Below, piece after piece: positions 59,501 through 64,000 of a DNA stretch of 64,000 bases; position 1 is the first letter of the stretch, and the number at the start of each line of letters is the position of its first letter. Origin of the DNA: Lojkania enalia (taxonomy: Eukaryota; Ascomycota; Dothideomycetes; Pleosporales); assembly GCA_010094045.1 (NCBI GenBank), contig ML986590.1:453860-517859 (forward strand). Direction: 5' to 3'. A program made the position numbers and the translations under genes. The notes beneath the pieces were generated by a model. The model did not search any database. It was not told where the DNA came from and saw only the letters and a program-made list of their open reading frames with translations.

Positions 59501-60005
59501 TTAGAGATGAGATGCCGAACTATGATGCCCGCACTTCGGACAGGATGAGCTCCAGAGCGACGCACTGGATGCTTGGGAAGTCTGCGATCCACTTGAGCTC
59601 GGCCGTAGGACTGGGGACTCTTGACCCTTCTTCGTCGTCACATGTGCTTGTGCTATTATAACCCGTTAGCCAAAACTGTAGCTACTTCACTATTGCAAGA
59701 AAGAAAAGAAAGAAAGAAAAAAAAAAAAAGGACTTACTTATTGACACCTCTTCTACTTCTGAGGGGGTAGTGCAACATCCTGACCATTCCTCTTCCAACT
59801 TCTCTTCGACACGCGGGTTGTTGGTATGCCGCCAGGGCCAAATTGGGCCGTCCCATCGGTCCCAGCCGTCCTCGTAGGATTTGATGGCAGCCTTTTCTTT
59901 TTCGTATTCGTCGTCGAAGTGGAAGACCATTGCGCTCCGTTGGGCGCGGCAGTAGCCTAGGCACTTGCCCGCGTGCTTTTGGTGGAGTTGTTGTTCGACC
60001 GTCAT
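59501..60005 (-). CDS. Uncharacterised 139-residue protein with C-terminal CPKC knuckle
   Basis: Two exons, 59738-60005 and 59501-59652. The 85-bp intron (GTAAGT..ATAATAG, GGCTAAC branch site) contains a long T/C tract in the sense direction. Splicing swaps a nonsense poly-Phe tail for a Ser-rich stretch ending SSCPKCGHHSSASHL, whose CPKC plus HH could bind a zinc ion with the earlier Cys residues. The N-terminal part has KCLGYC near residue 14, an acidic/aromatic centre (FHFDDEYEKEKAAIKSYEDGWDRWDGPIWPW) and a second Cys pair (SGCC). The Trp-rich segment looks like a structured core. There is no signal peptide or membrane segment. I do not recognise the family. The ATG at MTVEQQL is the first in frame; upstream in-frame codons begin only from GTG. 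Confidence 0.68.
59697..59732. repeat. Purine-only (GAAA)n/poly-A tract inside an intron
   Basis: A 36-bp purine tract on the plus strand that forms a pyrimidine tract inside the intron of the 139-residue gene, just after its 5' splice site. Confidence 0.85.
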
Positions 60006-61221
60006 TGAAAGGTTTTGCTGATGGGGGCTTTTGCCGAAGTCGAGGGTTGATTGCTGTGTATTCGGATAATTGATTTGGAGCTGGTAAGCTTTGCTGAATT
60101 GATAGTGTTGCTTGTGTTGATGGAGACACAAGTCGAGGCCATGCTGCAGCACTTTTATATAGGGTCAGAAAGGCAGACATACACGCGAAGGGGCATACGA
60201 ATCCTGCCACGCCTCCGTGGTGAGATACAATTACTATAGTTGTGATGTTGTCTGAGAAAACATGAACGATCAGGATACCAAGCTTTGCGAATCTCCTGAC
60301 TTTGGGCGAGGCTGTGCGACAACACGTTCCCAACAACCCTACCCCCGCGCACCTCGATAGGACAGCCATTTTCTATTGTCACTGAACTCCGCTGGCTCGA
60401 TATTCTGATAACCCTGGAGTAACCGCGCTTGGCTTGTCGTTCGCCAGAGGACGTTCGCCAGAGGACTCACGATGTCGACCTGCCACGGCCTTTCTAGAAG
60501 CCAAAGAGGGCGTCCGCGGACTGTCAATCAACGGACGTGGCTTTCAACTGATGAAATTCTTTCGCTATCTGATTAGCAGTGATAGCTTGCTTATCGTGGA
60601 CCACGTTCACCGCCAGTTCGTGCAATGTCACTGTGTCGAAATTTAGACGCCCGAAGAGCCTCATCGGGGGCTTCCGAAAACACGCCACTCCCTTCGGGAA
60701 GCCTAGGACAGGCGTGAACGTGACCGGCCAACACGGGGCCATGGCGGTCGCCTGGCAATCGTCAAGGTAGCAGTTGCTACTCCCAGAGGCCACCCTTATC
60801 ATTCTACCGGCTTCCACAATCGTACAGCCTCTATCCACGAAATATTCTCCATGTCATCTGCACCATTCCTTTCCGGGTCACAAGCCATGCAGGCGCACGT
60901 GACCCTTTCATATTCTTACACCGGACCTTGGCGACATGCCCTCGATCTGCATGTACAATACCAAGGTGCATGTGCAATGCCAGCCAGCTTGGGAACGCCA
61001 CGGCGGATTGTGGGGCAATTCACCTTGCGGGGGTGAGGGGCAATTGTCATGGCTAGCATCCCCCCAAATGTTGGAGGGCTTCTCTTCCTCGAAACAGCTA
61101 GCTGGTTTGCTGGTGACATTTGGAGAGAGCATATCACCAGTACCTCTACAGCAAGTCTCTACGCGTTAATCCCGTCGCAGTCCTGCACACGTTGAACTGT
61201 GAGCGCAGCTTGCTGCAGACT
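60006..61221. other. Divergent intergenic region upstream of the P450
   Basis: 1.2 kb between the small gene and the P450. A 14-bp unit (CGTTCGCCAGAGGA) occurs twice in tandem at 60438-60465. Otherwise only unsupported open frames. It probably holds the promoters of both flanking genes. Confidence 0.5.
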
Positions 61222-62997
61222 ATGGCGGTTTCGAGTTTTGTTCAGCAACTGCCAATCTCGCCTTTATTGTTCAAGGTTCTTTTGATAGTCTCCTCCCCGT
61301 TCCTTCTGTTGTTGACCGTCTATTTCTTCGTGGTGCCCAATGTCATAAAGGTATGCCCCCCACCTCGGGCACTTTCTGCCAGACTAAGGTTTATCGACAT
61401 AGGACTCACGGAGGCGGAAGCTACCGCCCGGCCCGAAAGGGCTCCCGTTTGTGGGAAACATGTTCGACCTTGCGGATACAGAGGCTGTCCGAGGCAGAGC
61501 AATTGAGTGGCATAGGCAATACGGGGATCTCTTCTATACCAAGATTGGCGGCACAGATTTCGTCTGGTTAAGCTCACCAAAAGTCGTGAAAGATCTCATG
61601 GACAAGAAGAGCAGCGTGTATTCATCTCGGTCCCCTGCTCCTTTGGCTCAGGACGTCGCCAGCGCCGGAAGACGACAGCTGTTCATGCCATATGGCCCGA
61701 GGTGGAGGTCTATTCGGAAACATAGCCATTCGTTGCTAAATCTTACCACCAGCGTCAAGTATCAGCCCGTTCAAGATTTCGAGTCGAAGCAGTTGCTGGT
61801 GGACTTCCTAGACAGCCCAAAGGATTTTTATCTTCAGAATCGGAGGTATTCTGCCTCGGTGATTATGCTGGTCACGTATGGATATCGGATTCCTTCGTGG
61901 GAAGATCCGCTCATCAAGAAGATCTATGATATAATCGACAACTTCACCGACATAACGTAGGTATTCCTTCATCATGGAATTCTCAACGATTCACAGGATA
62001 CAGTGCCCCCGGTGCGCATGCAATCGACAGTTTTCCTTCCCTGGCAGCTCTCCCAGAATCTCTCTTGGGGAACTGGCGAACACTAGGCAAGCGCATCTTC
62101 GAACATGATAGCAAGATTTACATGGATCTCTGGAACCGCCTTAAGCACGAAACTGACCAAGGAATAGCACGGGATTGTTTTACAAAGACTTTCTATCTCA
62201 ATGATCCTGCCAAGAGTGGTATCGATGACCTTTCTGCCGCTTACACCTGTGGTGGGCTGATTGAAGCCGGCTCTGAAACTACTGGCACTACACTGAATAA
62301 CTTCGTGTTGTGTATGGCATTGTTTCCGGAAGCGCAAAAGAAGGCACAGGAGGAATTGGACGCTGTCGTTGGGGAAGCCAGATTGCCGTCTTGGGAGGAT
62401 GAGAGGGATTTGCCTTATGTAAGGAGCCTGATCAAAGAGGTGCTAAGATGGAGGCCCGTTAACAAATTTGGAATGACGCATGCAACGAGCGAGGATGATT
62501 GGTATGATGGCTATTTTATCCCAAAGGGGTCAGTTGCTGTTTTAAATTGGTGGTAGGTTAATTTAATGGTATCGGAAGTTCTTATACTTAATGACTGCAG
62601 GGCAATCCACCGCGACCCGCGCATCTGGAAGGACCCCGACACCTTTGAGCCCGCTCGTTATCTCGGTCATACACTCCCGGCGGCAGACTATATTAACATA
62701 TCGGATCCATACGCACGGGATCATTTCACTTATGGAGCTGGTCGACGAGTATGCCCTGGTGTGCATGTTGCCGAGCGCTCACTATATATCAACATTGCCC
62801 GGGTGCTCTGGGGGTTTAATATTAAGAAGGAGATTGGGTCGGATGGGAGTTCGATCGAGCCTACGCAAGCTATGCTTCCTGGTTTTATGTCTGTGCCGGT
62901 ACCATTCAACTGTGATATTACACCGAGATCGGATAAGCATGCGAATATCATGAGGAATGCGTTCAACGAGGCGGAGAAGGAAGGCCTCAGGTTTTGA
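61222..62997 (+). CDS. Cytochrome P450 monooxygenase
   Basis: Four exons, 61222-61350, 61403-61956, 62004-62552 and 62601-62997, giving 542 residues. Residues ~14-38 form an N-terminal membrane anchor (LLFKVLLIVSSPFLLLLTVYFFVV), followed by the proline-rich hinge KLPPGPKGLPFVGN. Later landmarks are RWRSIRKHSH in helix C, the I-helix AGSETTGTT, KEVLRW (E-x-x-R), the PERF-like FEPARY and the heme-binding FTYGAGRRVCPG with Cys462. It should be an ER-bound monooxygenase fed by NADPH-P450 reductase. The overall pattern is of the large fungal group that includes O-methylsterigmatocystin-oxidoreductase-like enzymes, so both secondary metabolism and xenobiotic oxidation are possible. Intron 2 uses the second of two nearby acceptors; only that one keeps frame into APGAHAIDSFPSL. 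A short-chain dehydrogenase converges 117 bp away. Confidence 0.93.
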
Positions 62998-63114
62998 CAC
63001 TAGTGATTCAATCAAACAAATTCAATTTCGGCTGAAACTAGGCCTACGTCATGCACTGAAGCCGGCATATGAAACAATTGAAAATTTGGAAGAGTTGCTT
63101 ATGTCGGTTTTGGC

Positions 63115-64000
63115 CTAATATCCAGTCTTTGTCGGCACCTTCGAGTATGCCTCGTCCCATATAGACAAACTTTCTTCACCAATCCACTTCTGACTCGCAT
63201 TCGCCCAGGGCACCATCTCTCTAAAATACAGCTTGTCTAAGGACAGCTCGACAGCCTGACCGGTCATGCTATCGTCGCCCAAGAATGCATCAATAGCATC
63301 CAACGCTGTCTTCATCGGCGTGATATGCTCCTTTGGCCAGACCTCTAAGATCTGTGGCGGGCATAGATTGGTGGGAATAAAGCCGGGGCATATGCAGTTC
63401 ACCGTGATATTCTCCTTGACAAACACTGGGCCTGCTGAACGTACTAAGCCAATGACGCCGTACTTGCTAGCAGTGTATTGGGGGTTTGTCGTCATGTAAC
63501 TTTGCCGCATCAGCCATAAGCAGCATACAAACCTACAGCAATTGGCAACTTACTAAAGCCCAGCAGCGCTACTCGTAGCAACAAATTTCCCCTTCCCACC
63601 TCCCGATTCCTTGCTCCTTCTCACGTAGTACTTGAATAGCCAAAGTCCTTGGATGACAGCCTCGAGATTGACTTGCATACTCTTCGTATTCAGTGGCTTC
63701 ACTAGCCCCTCTTCATCCAACTCCTCTTTATCATCATAGATATATTGCCTGTCGTCGATGCCGGCGTTGGCGTGGCAGAAATCGAGCCGATTGCCGCCCC
63801 ATTCGTACGCCTGCTTGAACAAGCGTGCTTGGGAACCATATGATGCTACATCCGTTTGAATGAACTTTGCGTCTGGGCCGAGAGATTTCGCGGCCTCCGC
63901 CCCGGTTGTGGGATTTAGGTCGGCAATGACGACTTTGTAACCTTTGGAGATGAGATGGGTTGCAACTGCAAGGCCAATGCCGGAGCCTGCTCCCGTAACA
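63115..64000 (-). CDS. Short-chain dehydrogenase/reductase, cut at right edge
   Basis: Two exons are visible, 63554-64000 (continuing beyond the window) and 63115-63499, with a 54-bp intron (GTAAGT..GCAAAG, GGCTGATG branch site). The N-terminal Rossmann motif TGAGSGIG lies at the window edge, so only a few residues are missing. ADLNPTTG after the second strand carries the acidic residue typical of NAD(H) preference. CHANAGI, the catalytic Ser in TSSAAGL, and Tyr and Lys in QYTASKYG complete the active site; PGFIPTNL follows as the usual substrate-side loop. The layout resembles 15-hydroxyprostaglandin-dehydrogenase-like fungal SDRs, but the substrate is unknown. It converges with the P450, which may place both in one pathway. 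Confidence 0.9.

Overview
This 64 kb window comes from the nuclear genome of a filamentous ascomycete (Pezizomycotina). The signs are many short spliceosomal introns (about 45-60 bp, GT..AG, usually with a CTAAC/CTGAC-like branch site), fungus-specific families (Zn2Cys6 regulator, Dal5/Tna1-type permease, fungal P450, DUF2434-like membrane protein), a tRNA-Ser(CGA) with an intron, and single-copy eukaryotic housekeeping genes. The exact class cannot be fixed from the sequence. I assembled 20 protein genes (two cut by the window edges), one tRNA gene and one decayed tRNA copy. Exon joins were chosen by reading frame, splice-site sequence and family conservation; none has been checked against transcripts.

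Layout. 0-6 kb: a multi-pass membrane protein (cut at the left edge), an unrecognised 213-residue protein, tRNA-Ser(CGA), and the SAGA deubiquitinase Ubp8. 7-15 kb: quinolinate phosphoribosyltransferase (NAD synthesis), a Zn2Cys6 regulator, a Dal5/Tna1-family permease and a PLP-dependent decarboxylase; the last three could form a small uptake and metabolism module. 15-25 kb: Nop9 (rRNA processing), a Tip20/RINT1 tethering factor, an 80-residue hydrophilic protein and the folliculin homologue Lst7. 27-31 kb: an F-box protein, the tRNA relic and a small cupin. 32-42 kb: Apc2 (anaphase-promoting complex), Utp22 (small-subunit processome) and cystathionine gamma-synthase. 41.7-53.2 kb: a gene-poor tract holding only one gene, a C2H2 regulator. 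53-60 kb: a GTPBP1/2-like GTPase, protein-L-isoaspartate methyltransferase, a HAUS1-like augmin subunit and a 139-residue protein with a C-terminal CPKC knuckle. 61-64 kb: a cytochrome P450 convergent with a short-chain dehydrogenase cut by the right edge.

Most neighbours are unrelated housekeeping genes, several in divergent pairs that share a promoter (NOP9/TIP20, UTP22/cystathionine gamma-synthase, PCMT/HAUS1). The regions with accessory character are the regulator-permease-decarboxylase group, the P450/SDR pair and the gene-poor tract around the C2H2 gene. I found no clear novel system such as a defence island or a complete secondary-metabolite cluster. The best leads are the 11.5 kb tract around the C2H2 gene, the permease/decarboxylase module, the decayed tRNA with an insert, the in-frame GC-AG intron and the small uncharacterised proteins.
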